From the NCBI GenBank assembly GCA_037957365.1, contig JARHVA010001174.1, positions 3,181,001-3,245,000 on the forward strand: a stretch of DNA of 64,000 nt. Reading direction: 5' to 3'. Shown piece by piece: positions 38,301 to 50,720 of this stretch. The stretch's first letter is position 1; every line of letters begins with the position of its first letter. The translations under genes and the position numbers were made by a program. The notes below the pieces were generated by a model, which was not told the origin of the DNA, did no database searches, and saw nothing but the letters and a program-made list of their open reading frames with translations. Source of the stretch: Torreya grandis. Its lineage: Eukaryota; Streptophyta; Pinopsida; Cupressales; Taxaceae.

Positions 38301-38480
38301 CAAAACAAATCCCACCCTGAGATAGGAATAATTGGGTTTCTACATCCATGAGATACATCTCTAAACACCTTTTTCAATCCCTTGTTTATTGAATTGGGTA
38401 ACGCATCAAGTATGGATTATTGTAAAGCTCTCTTTTTTTTTAGAGGTTGTGGCTTCTTCCTTGTTACTCATAATTTCACT
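35330..38480 (-). pseudogene. Long ORF of unknown family, copy B (minus strand, outer CACTA)
   Basis: Second, independently decayed copy of the ORF at 25357-28770, in opposite orientation. Matches by eye, in order: FRDVSHGCRNPIIPISGWDL and FWYFYDKRDGKIPVSNPWAL (38360-38240), PNIFIDINF, VEYDFATLIEKGIHEGFLQV (about 38105-38045), RFIEDDEFI/FKDFWIKVKM region (about 36800-36740), the coiled-coil part (about 36100-35950), SLNLTLDG and EYKWPHDYIVYQWE (about 35490-35430). Relative to copy A it lacks about 100 codons after FIDINF. Two copies conserving the same frame show this was once a real protein. Function unknown. Confidence 0.65.
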
Positions 38481-40440
38481 TATTTTGGGTGGCATGATGA
38501 AGAATTTACTCCTACTTGATTTATTTAAGTGTCTACTTATAGAATTAAGCAAATTCAATTCTTATACACTTGTTACAGAGGGTTTTGTGATCTTATCCAA
38601 TTAAATAATAGCTACAGAGTCTTCCTAATTGAACTCCCTTGCCTTTGGTATGTCAAGTTATGTGAATGATTGAAAAAATGGCATCAACTCCCAATTATAT
38701 TTATTACTGATCTTGGTCACCTCTCTATTGATGTCAATTCATGTAAAATATTTCATAATCTGTCCATATTTTGAGTTTAAATAGATGCCTATGCCTATGA
38801 TCCTGGGAAATTGAACGGTTCATGTTTAGAGGTGTAATCATTTCCACTGATGATTTAAATGCTTTGATAGCTTGTACCATAGTACCACTCTATCATATCA
38901 AGACCATTGTGGGGCTAGTGGTATGGTAGAGTTATCATTTTACTATACCTACTATACAACACACTTTCACTTTGCTTGTTGTGGAATAGTGGGTTAGACA
39001 GTATCATACCACCACCCCTTGCACACCCTTTTGGACTCCCATGGGATGATGGGTTAATTCTAGATATTGAGTGATTGTTCACCACCATACCACAGTGTCA
39101 CTATTTACCCTTTGTGGGGTTGTGGTTTACTTTAGTTATTAGTATGTTCTCACTATCACCCCATGTTATTCATATTTATTTTTCACATTATTGTAGTAAG
39201 CATTTGTATATTGACCTATATGTCCTGTCATCCTGTACATACTTTTGTTGACTATTATGATAGTGAGGTATTGAATTTTTTATGTATTTTAGGTGGGAAT
39301 ATAGGGGTATATTATGAATACATTATTTTAGATATCATTTTATTGAAAATATTGAATATTTTTAAGTCTCTTAGTTTTAGTTTTTAGTGTCAGTTAGACC
39401 TAAGAGATCATTTCTTTGTTTGTAATGAGGAGGCTTAGTTAGGTAGAGAGAATTTTAACATAGGAATCAATGCTTTAGTCATTAGGATCAAGTATAGTTA
39501 TGATAATGAAACTAAAAAAATTATGGAGGTTTTAACATAGGGGTTGTCATTTTTAAAAATTTTGCCTAAGTATGGAACCTTTGTACCTTGAGGATTTTGG
39601 TCTTATAATTCATCATTGACCTCTTGTTCTAGTTTCAGTCTTTTAAATTTATCTCACTACAAGTTGATGAGGAGATTTAAGTCAGGGGGTTAATTGACCA
39701 ACACCTTTGCCATTGATGTCAAAGGGGGAGAATTGAAGCAATAAAACATATTATGATCCAGAACAACATGATAATACTAAAGTTAGGGGGAGCATAATAG
39801 TAAGGGGGGTCATGATAGGAAATTCTACTTGTCTTTTTACACAAATTATTTAATAGTATAGGTTAAATATTTTTCTCACATAATTTTAAGATATCTATAT
39901 GTATTATTAAATCATAGATGTTCATTATTGTTTCCTTCACACAAGCATATTCAATGAATGTGGAGGATGGAAGTTGTATTACAAACTAAAGCTATCCAAA
40001 TATCAGAGAAATGACTACAATTTATTGCTAGGATTTCAAAAGTTTTTTACTTTCACAAGTATCTTGTTGTGTTATTTGATACCTTTAGACCTTGCTTGTT
40101 TCTTTTCATATCTGGCAGTTATAGAAAAGTTAGAAAAGTTTAGCATCTAGAAAACATATAGGACATACAAGAAATTATATTCTAACTAAAAAAAATTAAT
40201 TTAAACCAAAGTAAGAAAACTAAAAATGATTTAACCTAACTTTAAATGCACTTCAAATCAATAGTGAACATCTCAAGTTTTGTATACAATGTACTAGTAG
40301 AATAATGATGATTACATTAAAAAATGTATCACTAAAATAATAGTGAATAAACACACCTCTAATCAGATATTTATTAAACTCAGTAATAAATTACACTATA
40401 CATATAACCAAAGTTTAGGTGACAAGCTAACTTGTTAAGG
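38480..40440. other. Non-coding interior of the outer CACTA
   Basis: No domain found. Between about 38880 and 39125 a degenerate phrase like GTGGGGCTAGTGGTATGGTAG / TGTGGGGTTGTGGTTTAC recurs, resembling words in 22.9-24.95 kb of the inner element. A purine-rich GGGGG-containing stretch is at 39680-39810. Nothing else recognised. Confidence 0.4.
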
Positions 40441-40815
40441 TGATAAGCTAGTTAAGGTGATAAAACATCATCATAATCATCTGCATTGCCAGTAAGATCA
40501 GAATCTTGATCACTCATGTCTACATCTGCATGATTTTGTTCATCATCCTCATTTGTAACATGAAATACATTATCTATCCCAATCTCTTAGTTGGTAATCA
40601 AAATCTCTTATTTAAACACTCCATCATCATCTTCATCCACTTATTTGAATGTTTCTTGTAAATTAACATATTGCCCATCAGGCATTATATTGATAACTTC
40701 CATGAATTTTCATTTCAAATGAGACTCTATTTTAATGACATACAACCATCCTAGGATTCCTACATCATTAATTAGAAATGATTGGTTAATTTGAAGAGGG
40801 GAAACATATGGCTCA
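40440..40815 (-). pseudogene. CACTA transposase C-terminal (DUF4216-like) fragment, outer copy
   Basis: Homologous to 18480-18760 of the inner transposase gene, sharing for example TAGAAATGATTGGTT and GAAGAGGGGAAACATA. On minus it covers the ILGWLYVIKIESHLK-type stretch and the acidic tail (DEDDDGV, ITN). The rest of this copy's transposase is missing from the window, so the outer element is internally deleted. Confidence 0.65.
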
Positions 40816-40916
40816 TTTATCTTTGAAAGAAAAAGAGGATACCCTAATGATTAGGGGTGAATCTACAGATTTAGATGCTATAATAGAAGAATGGATTGTT
40901 TTTATGAATTTTTTGA

Positions 40917-41095
40917 TATAGGTTACCCATAGAAATTGTAGGATTTCACTTACAAGTTTCCCATAGCAACTACCAAGATACAAACTTTCCAAATATAGGT
41001 TGCTCATAGAAATTGTAGGTTTTCACCTACAGGTTGCCCATAAGAACTGCAGACTTTCACCTACAAGAGCCTGCAACCACTGCATATAACCAACT
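40917..41095. repeat. Minisatellite of about 35 bp, four to five copies
   Basis: Units such as ATAGGTTACCCATAGAAATT, AAGTTTCCCATAGCAACT, ATAGGTTGCTCATAGAAATT and CAGGTTGCCCATAAGAACTG follow one another, each ending in a TTTCACCTACA-like phrase. Copies are diverged. It lies upstream of the outer element's transposase fragment. Confidence 0.7.
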
Positions 41096-41756
41096 ATTGC
41101 TGTGATAATAAGTAATTCATTTTTAAGGACACATCCAACTATCTTAGAAACAAAGTAAATGATTGAAGAGGATCCTCTATATTAGTTGTACAGATCCCTC
41201 ACATGTATAGAAACTTGGATGTGCTACCAAAAGATGAATAAAATAAGGATAATAGAAAAGATAAAAAGAATCAAAATAGAATATATTGTCCTTTACCCAA
41301 TCAGGGCTAAAAACAAATAACTTTAAGTTACTAAACACCTGAAGGTTGACTAGGTCAGTTACAAAGTATTTGTACCTTTCTTAGTTTAGTGTTTTTAGTT
41401 GGAGCTAATAAACTACCTTATGTATATAATGGTAGATCCTAGATTAGATTAATGATGATGGTATTGTAGCGAGTAATTGCATTCTAATTTATTAAATATT
41501 GTAATCTACTATAGCAATATTTAGTTGCTACAGATGTAAGTAATGAAAATGATAATTTTATAAGAAGCTTTTGTAAGTCTCTCAGAGAAGGATTAGAACT
41601 CAGTTCTGAATGAGGAGGTCCCCTTCATAAGGATTTGTAATGAAGACCCTGACCCTTCTTAGATTAAAGTGTGTTGTGTGAGTTAATTTCATTAATAGTT
41701 TGATTATATGAAATGTGATGTATGTGTGACTCATTATCTTTAGCACTCTTCAACAC
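41096..41756. other. No feature seen
   Basis: AT-rich interior of the outer CACTA, stops in all frames read, no domain recognised. Confidence 0.4.
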
Positions 41757-41935
41757 TTACCTATAATTCAGAGCACTTCATAGAATTAAGATATAGAGCA
41801 CTCTACAAAATTAGAATTAGATCACTCTTTAGGATATAGAGCACTCTATAGAAATTCAAATTCAATAATTATAGTTGGGCATCACTCTATAGAATTATAT
41901 GTTCTAACTCTACATAAATCTCTATGGTTAGTTTT
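41757..41935. repeat. Degenerate short tandem repeat (AGAGCACTCTATAGAATTA-like)
   Basis: Five diverged units around the phrase GAGCACTCTATAGAATT occur at about 41760, 41793, 41821, 41846 and 41890. Spacing is about 25-45 bp, so this is an irregular array. Confidence 0.6.
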
Positions 41936-42800
41936 GAGTATTTTGTACTTGTAGGATTCTCAGCTATCAATGGCTAATTAGCAAGAAACATAGCAACTAC
42001 TTTGCCATCATTTTTTCGCCCATGTCTAAGAGGTAGAGATTATAAGTATATGTTGGAAACTATCTATTACTAGCACCTCACCATTTATATTTATAATATA
42101 AAAAAATATCCATTGCAGTTAAAAAAAAAATAATGGTCAAATTGTAATACATAAATATAAGTAAACTTTGGGGTGTTTATATACCATTTGTTTACATTTA
42201 TAGGATCATGTTTTAATAATAAAAATCTTTTTGATCATGTAGACTTATGTTAAGTTTACATGTCGTCTACAATGTGCATAAAAGAAGATCATGATGATTG
42301 AAAATAAACAAATGTTACTTTTATCCATGTTTTATTAAGGGCCTTCCCTATCTAGATGATAATTAAAGAAATGCTTTAGTAATGGAACATGTAATTTATG
42401 CTTGTTCTATTGATGAACCACAATCATTAAAACATATGGCAATCTTGTCAATGTTAATGAATACACAAACACTAACAAATAGGGTAATGAATTCTTTGTT
42501 GTAACTTTGAGCATTAATTACAAGAATAAATTATTAACATGTTGAGATAAGATGACTTATTCTAAAAATTTATATACTCCCATGTGTGGACATATAATAT
42601 CAATTAAAATATCTTGGTGACCACATTGATCTAATGAACTAGCATAACTTTCAACTATTCCATATGAAACCATCTTCTAGGATTCCATGCAATTAATAAA
42701 TTAGGCTTACACACAATGTTACCCAAACATTGAGGTCTAGGCTAAGGACATGAGCCCATGGTTTAATGGAAAAGTGATCAAAGGAATTGAAATTTGGATG
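41936..42800. other. No feature seen
   Basis: Interior of the outer CACTA; the inner element has no aligned counterpart here that I could find. No coding potential recognised. Confidence 0.4.
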
Positions 42801-43952
42801 CATGTTATAATTTTTATCCCATATTCTCCAAAATGCGTAAACTAATGAAAAATAGTCTACTAAAATTAGAATTGCCTATATGGTTTTGGTACCCAATTAC
42901 CTATGTAACTACTATAAGTTACACCAACCAATAATAAATTAATTATGATGTAAATGCACTACCCATGCCATGAAGACTTAGTGAAAAGGATCCTCAAGGA
43001 TTAGGTTGGTGAATTGGTTACAAAATTATAAATTAATACCATACCTATGCATGATAACATAGAACACAAATAGATAACTTAAAGATATGGTCACTACATT
43101 GTTTTAATTATACAATGAATAAAAGCATCCAATTCTTTCACAATCTCAAGAACTCTAAATTGTTACATAGTAGTCAATGTCTTATGACAAGATGCCCTCC
43201 TATTTATGTAACTCATCTCTTATAATACACTAATTTTGTTCTCCTAGCTAGATACAATTGCTAATCAAAAAGCTATATATTTTGTGTTTAATGTAATGAG
43301 GTTTTTAAATTACCTTTGAATTCACTGTAGAGGGCATCCCCAAATTTGAATTCACTAGAGAGGGCCTCATCGACTTCAAATTCATTGCAACAAACTCTAA
43401 ATTCTTTGCTTGCCTTTTTAGAAGTCTCTAGGACCTATCCAAACAAGCTTTATCACCCATGCAATGAGCTTCTATACTTATATGTTAAAACCCAAAATGT
43501 CTCATGCCATCAAATTGTCACACAAACCCTCTCTGGTTGGCTTTGGCTCCATTAATAATTAACAAACTCTCCTTCTATTTGTAGAGGTACATTGCATAAA
43601 TAATTCCAATTGTACTCCCCACTCCCCCATCAAATTATGTCTACCAAATTTTTCACTCTACTATACTTCCCACTCCCTCCAGAAAATTCATAATTCACTA
43701 TTAACCCTGCACATGCAATACAACCCACTCGTACCAATAATTTCCCAATTCAATTTTTTTTAATTACCCACATTAATATCATATTATATAATTTTTATTT
43801 GTGTGACGAATTATTTAGTTTTGTTTTTACTAGATGATCAAATTAGTCATTTATAGCTGTGTTGTAAAAAATTAGTAGAATTAAGTCATTTTTAGTTGTC
43901 ATGACTAAAATTTTTAGTTACGTAGTCCTTTATTTTCCAAATTCTACTAGTG
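42800..43952 (-). repeat. Right subterminal and terminal region of the outer CACTA
   Basis: Homologous to 31930-32592. Includes GGTTTTGGTACCCAATTACC (about 42881), a roughly 320-bp segment absent from the inner element (about 42930-43250), and the terminal 150 bp with TAGTCATTT words and the inverted CACTAGTAGAA end. Confidence 0.8.
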
Positions 43953-45690
43953 TTACTATCTTACATAATGTACATGATATGATATTATTTATGACATTTT
44001 ACTAACATATGTATGGAGGGACTAGTATGATATGTTTACGCTAGTTTCTTATATTTCACTTACTTCATCTCTTCATATGGCCTATTTTAGTGTACTTCTT
44101 GTTTGCTTTATTGTCTTAGTTGTGGAAATTTGAACATGTTCCTTTCTTGTTATCCATAATTCCCTAATTATTTCTTATTTATATGGTATTTTTACATTTT
44201 AATATGTCCTCCCCTTGAGTGTGTGACAATTGAACATGCCCCTTGTTTATGGTCTCCCTAGACCCCTCTTTGTGTGACATTGAGTAATATTATGGGTGTG
44301 ATTAATTGTTTGATGAGATTTTTAATTATAGATGTTTCCATGATTCATATCATGCATATTAGGGCTTATTATATATGCATACTATGAGATTTATTGATAT
44401 ATGTACTTCGACATGATACCATTATATGTTCTTTACTACATGATTATCACAAATACAACATGGTTGTCTTATCTTTCTGAGATAGGATGACTACCAATTT
44501 TTCATCTCCTCACCTTTAGGGGGATATCAGTGGGATCATGTCATAGAGACATGAATCCACATACATATAGTTGATAAAACTAGAAAAATTTGATACAATT
44601 TACTGATGTAGACTTACAATTGGGATAAAATCTTATGCATTCAACACAGATTTGGGATAGAGTTTTTTAGTTTTGTGACATATATTATACATAGTTTATA
44701 GATAAAAGGTTAAATTTTGATAGATAATTCAACTTTAGATAAATTTTAGGTGTCTATTCCATGTAAATACATCAAATTATATATACACTATTTATGCACC
44801 AACCTTACCAAGATGCACTATTTGATCTTTTATTTATTACAATAGTTAGCTCCTTTGATTAGTGTAATCAAGATCAAACACTCTCAATGGACTTGGAAAC
44901 TTGGCATAACTCACCCTCATATTATATTGGGGTAATTGCCACCCTCCAATTCCACCTTCACATATACAATGTTTAGTTATGAACTTCTCTTCAATGTTTC
45001 AGGTAGGAAGCAGCATTACCAAAGAAAACTATCAATGGGAAATATGGTTGCATCGACACATAAGTCTAATCCTTATCTTTTATTTAAAGTAATTTAAATT
45101 ATCCATTTTTAGATTATATGCACTAATTAAAATTGAAACATTATCTTGGTTTTAGGTCATACAGATACAACAAATTCAAATAAATCTCAAGTCAAAGCAA
45201 GGTGTGTTGTACACACCACAATACATATTTTTTTTCTTTAAACTAGTGATTTTATCCTTATACATTAATATATTAAGAAGGGAAAATATAGATACTCAAA
45301 TCTATATTTATATGTTAAACTAGTCTTGTACACTTGGAAAATATTTGTCATGACCCTACCCTTTAGTTCTTGACTTGCCTTGTAGTTGAAAGGCTACATT
45401 CACCATCTCACTATGCCTAAATTCTTATCTTATAGTTTGACCTTGATATTATGATTTCCCAAATTACCTATAGCCTATAATATTCTTAATACTTGATATA
45501 TCCTTCATTCAGTTACAAAACTTCTACAACTTTATATCTTCCTAGACACTTATGTTATGACTTGGACACTATAATTTTAATACTAGTGTCCCTTATCTAA
45601 TGCAAGTGTATGTACCTTAAAAACACTCAAATTTATAAATATTCTAATATGTATGGGTTAAAAAAATTTATTTTAACCCTTCCATGAGAA
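43953..45690. other. Unassigned repeat-like DNA right of the outer CACTA
   Basis: Contiguous with 9704-10443 before the CACTA insertion. No domain found. A short purine-rich TTTAGGGGGATATCAG at about 44514 might be a relic polypurine tract, but no LTR pair supports it. Confidence 0.35.
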
Positions 45691-45970
45691 ACATTTCAAA
45701 ATTTGTGGTATAAATATAAGTTAAATCATGTTTAACCCTAAATTGAGATGGGTCAATATGGTATAAGATTAAAAATATAGAAATTAATAAGCATAAGGGT
45801 GATCAATAGATCTATAGTAGGCTAATTAATTTCAAACTCAAATAAAAACTATTTTGAATTTAAATTCTAAGATATTTTACAAATAATAATTACAACTATT
45901 GGCTGATATAACAATGAAGTGAATACAAGAGTACTTAGTTGGTCAACTATGTGCATTCAGATCTAATATG
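45690..45970 (-). repeat. Direct repeat, copy 1 (partner at 63733-64000)
   Basis: About 270 bp aligns with the last 270 bp of the window (shared words include TGTTTAACCCT, GGGTCAATAT, AATAGATCTATA and GATATAACAATGAA). Both lie in the same orientation. Either they are LTR or leader pieces of one minus-strand element or of two related elements. Confidence 0.65.
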
Positions 45971-46929
45971 GAACATGCTAGAAATAGACTAGATCTAAAT
46001 TTTAAAATAGACATCAAACTATTTAAATCTGATTTTTGTAGTCTTGGACACTTATGTCAACCTCAAATAGTTTCATCAACACTTATATATAACTTGGACA
46101 CAGGTGTCTAGTATGAAATACCTACTAGATCTAGATGTGACCACCTAGGATATTCTAGGTTCTATGTCATCTTCACTTTAGTGTTCTCTAGATCATGATC
46201 TATTACTCCTTATCAAATATCAAAACCATAGCTTTTTATTTTTATAATGACCATGAGAAAAATAGTTTAGTGGGATCATAGTGTTGAGCTAACCCTGAAG
46301 ATACTTTGTTAATGGGTGATGCAAAAATTTCCACTACTCCAAATAGATCTTCAAATTCATGTAGTTATCTCTTAATGTGTTGTATTATGTGTTCATAAGG
46401 GATAAATATAAAAAAATCACATACAACACTGACCTATATTGTAACTTGGAAATTATGGCTCATGGAGTGTTCCTTCAGTACTTCAGACCTATAGATAGGT
46501 TACCCCTATGATTGATATTGAAATAGGAGATAGTAGATAATATTTTCTCACTTGAAAGCCTGATTGGGTACCTTTAATAAGTTAGCTTTTGAGTTGTTAG
46601 GTTGTGCTAAGTGATGAATGAATGAGAGTTGATTTTGTATATATATCAATCCATTTTGTAAATATCTCACATTAAAGAATTTAGGTTTACCATGGGTATA
46701 TATTTCATTTGTAAATTTGATGTCTTTAGGGCACTGGATACTTGTGTTGGAATATTATATTTGCATCAACATAGGCATCTACCTAGGACACAAGTGTTTG
46801 AAAAGATGGAAAATAGGTATAGGTTCCAAACTTATAGGGACATAAGATAAAAAGGTTTATAACACTCTAAGCACGATAAAAGGCCTGGGTCATGAGAATA
46901 ACAATGGTTAAGCTAAGAGTTAAAAAATT

Positions 46930-47244
46930 TGGCATATAGAGATAGTGTATACATGATTTTTGATAATGGGAAGGTCTAGAAGCAAAAGGTATATCCATGA
47001 TATGTATTTTCCAAGTGTACTATAATCACTTAGATTTTAACCCTTTGAGAAGATGCATAGATCTCCTCATCCAAGTGGCACAATGGAAACATCTCTCTTG
47101 CCATGGGTGACAATTTTGTTGAGATGAATCTCTAGAAGGGCTAGTTCCCTTGATGCAATCTTTGAAGAACTTTATTGCTCATCAACCTTAGATGAAAAGA
47201 GTTAAGAAAAAACAACTAATAAAGTTTAAAAAGGTGATACACCA
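46930..47244 (-). other. Retroelement leader block with candidate primer-binding site
   Basis: The minus strand here aligns, with gaps, to the leader of the Ty3 element at 7060-7304. Both begin with TGGTGTATCACCTTTT and share CTTTATTAGTT-like, ATCAAG-GGAA and CTAAGGGT-GAAAAT phrases. This suggests a related minus-strand retroelement whose 5' LTR would lie above 47244. The coding part expected below it is absent. Confidence 0.4.
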
Positions 47245-50200
47245 ATATTTTATTTCCTCCCATTGACTAAAATTTTACCACTTAGAGTCAAACAAGACTT
47301 ATTTTACACAAAACTCACAATTCAAGTTGCATTGTCACATCAATGTTTCATAAGTTAGGTCCAAAAGGCATTTTGATTCTTAAGAGGGTAATGAAGGATT
47401 ATTTTATAGGATACAATCATGAACCACTTCTAATATAGCTATAAACTTAGAAAATAACACTAACAAAGACCTGTAACAGTTGTTGTCCTACACATTTGGT
47501 GAACAATCAAGGATAACATGTTAGAAAATATAATCTTCTACTAGACAAGACCAACAAGATTACAATAAAACTCAATTGAATAGCATGTGAGTATAAAAAT
47601 AACTTGTTTATTTATTTAATATTCATTCAAGTACAAATTTGGCTAAATTTTCCCCATTAACCAATGGAGGCTACCCAAAAGAGCCAAAAAAGTTCATATT
47701 TATAGAGATTGAAAGAGAAACAAGGCAAGGGAAGTCCAAAGGTCACTTTTACATGTGCCAATATCTAAAAATGGGTTACAATTTGAATGATAAAGATGCA
47801 TGATTCAAACCATTCAATGCCAGGAGGTCCAATTGTCCATACAACTCATGAAAACTATGAAAAGTGTCACAAAATTCCTTATCCTAGCTTAGAAAACCAC
47901 CTTCAACATTTGGAGTTGTTTGAACATCCCATCACTAACTAGGGATAGGTCTAATGATGGGAATAAGAGGGAAGACCTTCAAGAATGAAATTTCATACAT
48001 TAGTTGCATTCCTACTCCTTTGGAAACTCCTAAAATGAAGCAATCACTATCTGTAGTCCTAAAACTTGTTATTTTAGTCACTCCTCACACTTGGCCTCAA
48101 AAATGTCTTCAATTTTCTAAGAAAATCTATGGGAGGGAGTTAATGACACTTGGAAATACCATGCATGGCCTTATACTTCTTAGGTACACCTTAAAAAGGG
48201 CCATACTTAGATTTTTCACCCTTCTCACCTTTGTGTTCACTATGCCAATTTTGATTGGATAAAAGTAAGACAATTGTTTTAACACTTAGAAACTTTTATC
48301 ATGAATTAAATGAATTTTGGGGGTGTTAGAAAAAGTCCTAATATTTTCCCCAAACTTGATTGTATCTTTTCAAATAACCTATAACCTAAAAAACACAAAA
48401 AATGGTGAGAAAAATATTATTTTGCATGTTGTCTGTATAAATCCTTAGCATGGGTGAGATCCTGAGTATTATCCATTATCCAGTAGGTTTCATTTCTAAA
48501 CTATTCCATTTGTGTGGCTCTCCAATCTTATTTTCCTCATTAGGTTCTTCTAAGGGTTTTACTAAGGTTTTAGATAGTTTTTGTTTTTAACCATTATTCA
48601 TATAGATGGCATGTTCAAGTTTCCAACCAATTACATAAATTAGTTTTTGAGGACCTTATCCAACTTCCCCTAACTCATTTTATTTTCATGTAGAGCCTTA
48701 GTAATGATATTAGCTTCATAAACTGCCCTATCAATCTTGTTTCTCCACTTTCTTGCATGCTTGAGCTATGTCTAGGACAAAATAAATCCTCTTTCAAGTT
48801 TATTTGCATAAAAAAATATCAAACATGTCTAAATACACTCCATAAACATTCCCCAATCATCTTGATAGATCATCAAGGACTAGAAATGAAATTAGACCCC
48901 CAGTTGGCTCTAAATCTCCTTAAGGCCTAATGGGCTTAATATACTCCCTACTAGTTTGGACCACTTGTGATACTATAACATGATTATTATTTTTTATTAT
49001 GAATTTTCATACCTAATTAATACTCACAAATCCATCACCTGACCTCTCAAACACTCCTTTTCATCTTTTCTTCTCATTTGCCAATTAGGCCTAGTGAAAA
49101 CTTGCCTAATTGGATTGTGTGCCTAAATGATTATGTCACCCTAAGGGTTTTGAGATTTTTTGAGTGATAATAATAATATATTAATCTTAAATATACATAC
49201 CTTAATTTTTATTTAATATCCCAAGGCCTCATCTTAGGTCCTTTACTCATTTTGGCACCTTTTACCTGTTTTGTCAAAGTTCTGATTTTCATGAGTGGTT
49301 GATCTCTAAGACAAAATAGAGAGATATATCCCTCATACACATTTAAAAAATAAATTATTGGGAGTTTTATAAGGTCCTAATGAGTCTATTTACCAAATTT
49401 TAATGTCATATTCCCAAATTTAGGTTCCTAACCAACTCAATTTATCTAAAAATATGGCTAAAGACCCTATTTTCCTACATTTTTCTCCAAAACCACTTGG
49501 TAGTCACTCTTCCAAGCCAAAATCATGCCTATGATTTACTTAAACTTGTTTCTCACGCTTATTTAATGTTTATTGATATTTTAGGACCATCTATAACACT
49601 TCCTCCTTTAAATTCTTCATGTCTACCCCTTGAACCAAGAGGTTTCCTAGCTTGTTTATATGAATTGTTATCCATTTGTTAGGTGAGAAAGGTATTTGAA
49701 CACCTAATAAAGGTATTTGGAATGTTAGGGAACATATTGGATCATAATGGATCATCTAATTATCATTTAAACCTACCTTTCACTTCTAAATAGTCTATGC
49801 TTCACTTACCCTTGTCAAATTATATCCTATTGATTGAGACTGAGGCACCTCTACATTTTCTTACTCTTATAGGTTTCATGGCATCCTAATGTCTTGTTCA
49901 TGATGTTTTTAGACCCCAATGAGACCTCATAATTTCATCAAATTCCTTCTTCTAGTTTCATCTCACTTAAGAGTTACATAGTCCTTCTTGTATCTCATAT
50001 TATTCCTTCTCTATTTAATGGGATAGTTTACATTTGTTTAAACTTATTGTAGGTGAAAAATGCTTCATGAATATATTTTCAATATGTTTTTTGGACCTTA
50101 ATATCCATTCCTTTCATACAAAATATCTAATTGACCCATTCTCAATATCTTATCAGTCATTAGGCCATTTATGGCTCATTTTAGCTCACGACTAAGACAA

Positions 50201-50715
50201 CTCTAATTGACCCCTAATTATAGGTGAATATAGGGGTATTATGCATTTTATTGTGATGTTCAAAAACTACTTAGGATACCTTATGAGGTCACGCAATGCA
50301 TATTCCATATTGGACTCACCTATATGCCTTGTTTGAACTTAATCTATGCCTTTCTTCCTTGAATGAGACACTTTTTATAATACCCTACTATAGGTCATAT
50401 TTTTCATCCCTGAGTAGTACTTGAGCATGTTCTAGGCATTAAAAACAAAATATAAACCTCACTTTAGCTTTCAAATACAAACTCCATCAATTTTCTTGTT
50501 TCACTTACATCTTAGCCCCTACTAATGGTTTTAAAAAGCACTTATCTCATAAATTTAGTCCTCCTTACATGTAGGTGAGAAACCCTACATTCATTGATCC
50601 TTGCGGTGCTTCTACATTTGAAATACAAACACTTTTAATCATAAAGAGGCTTTGGATCTTTCTAAAGTTTATAATCATATTTTTAAACCATGAACATAAC
50701 CTAACCTCCATATAT
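47245..50715. other. LTR-like or unassigned DNA, no gene
   Basis: Probably includes the LTR belonging to the leader block just left of it (an AATAAATAAA-containing stretch on minus lies near 47600-47640, at a distance similar to that in the Ty3 LTR). Remaining sequence is AT-rich with no recognised domain. Open frames at 47954-48262 and 49497-49682 match nothing I know. Confidence 0.35.
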
Positions 50716-50720
50716 ACAAG

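Larger units (their letters stand above)
10444..43952 (-). mobile_element. Outer CACTA (En/Spm) transposon, interrupted by a LINE and an inner CACTA
   Basis: The left end starts CACTAGCAGAAAAA at 10444 and the right end finishes TTCTACTAGTG at 43952, which is CACTAGTAGAA in inverted form. Both are flanked by TTA (10441-10443 and 43953-43955), the 3-bp target duplication typical of CACTA elements. TNP-type subterminal repeats of a TTTAGTCATTT word crowd both ends. Transposase-derived fragments on the minus strand (34.3-34.75 and 40.44-40.81 kb) are homologous to those of the inner element. After removing the inner element and the LINE about 10.5 kb remain. Confidence 0.85.

Noticed and set aside
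47954..48262. 102-codon plus open frame
   Set aside because: No recognisable motif, AT-rich context, no conserved second copy in the window.
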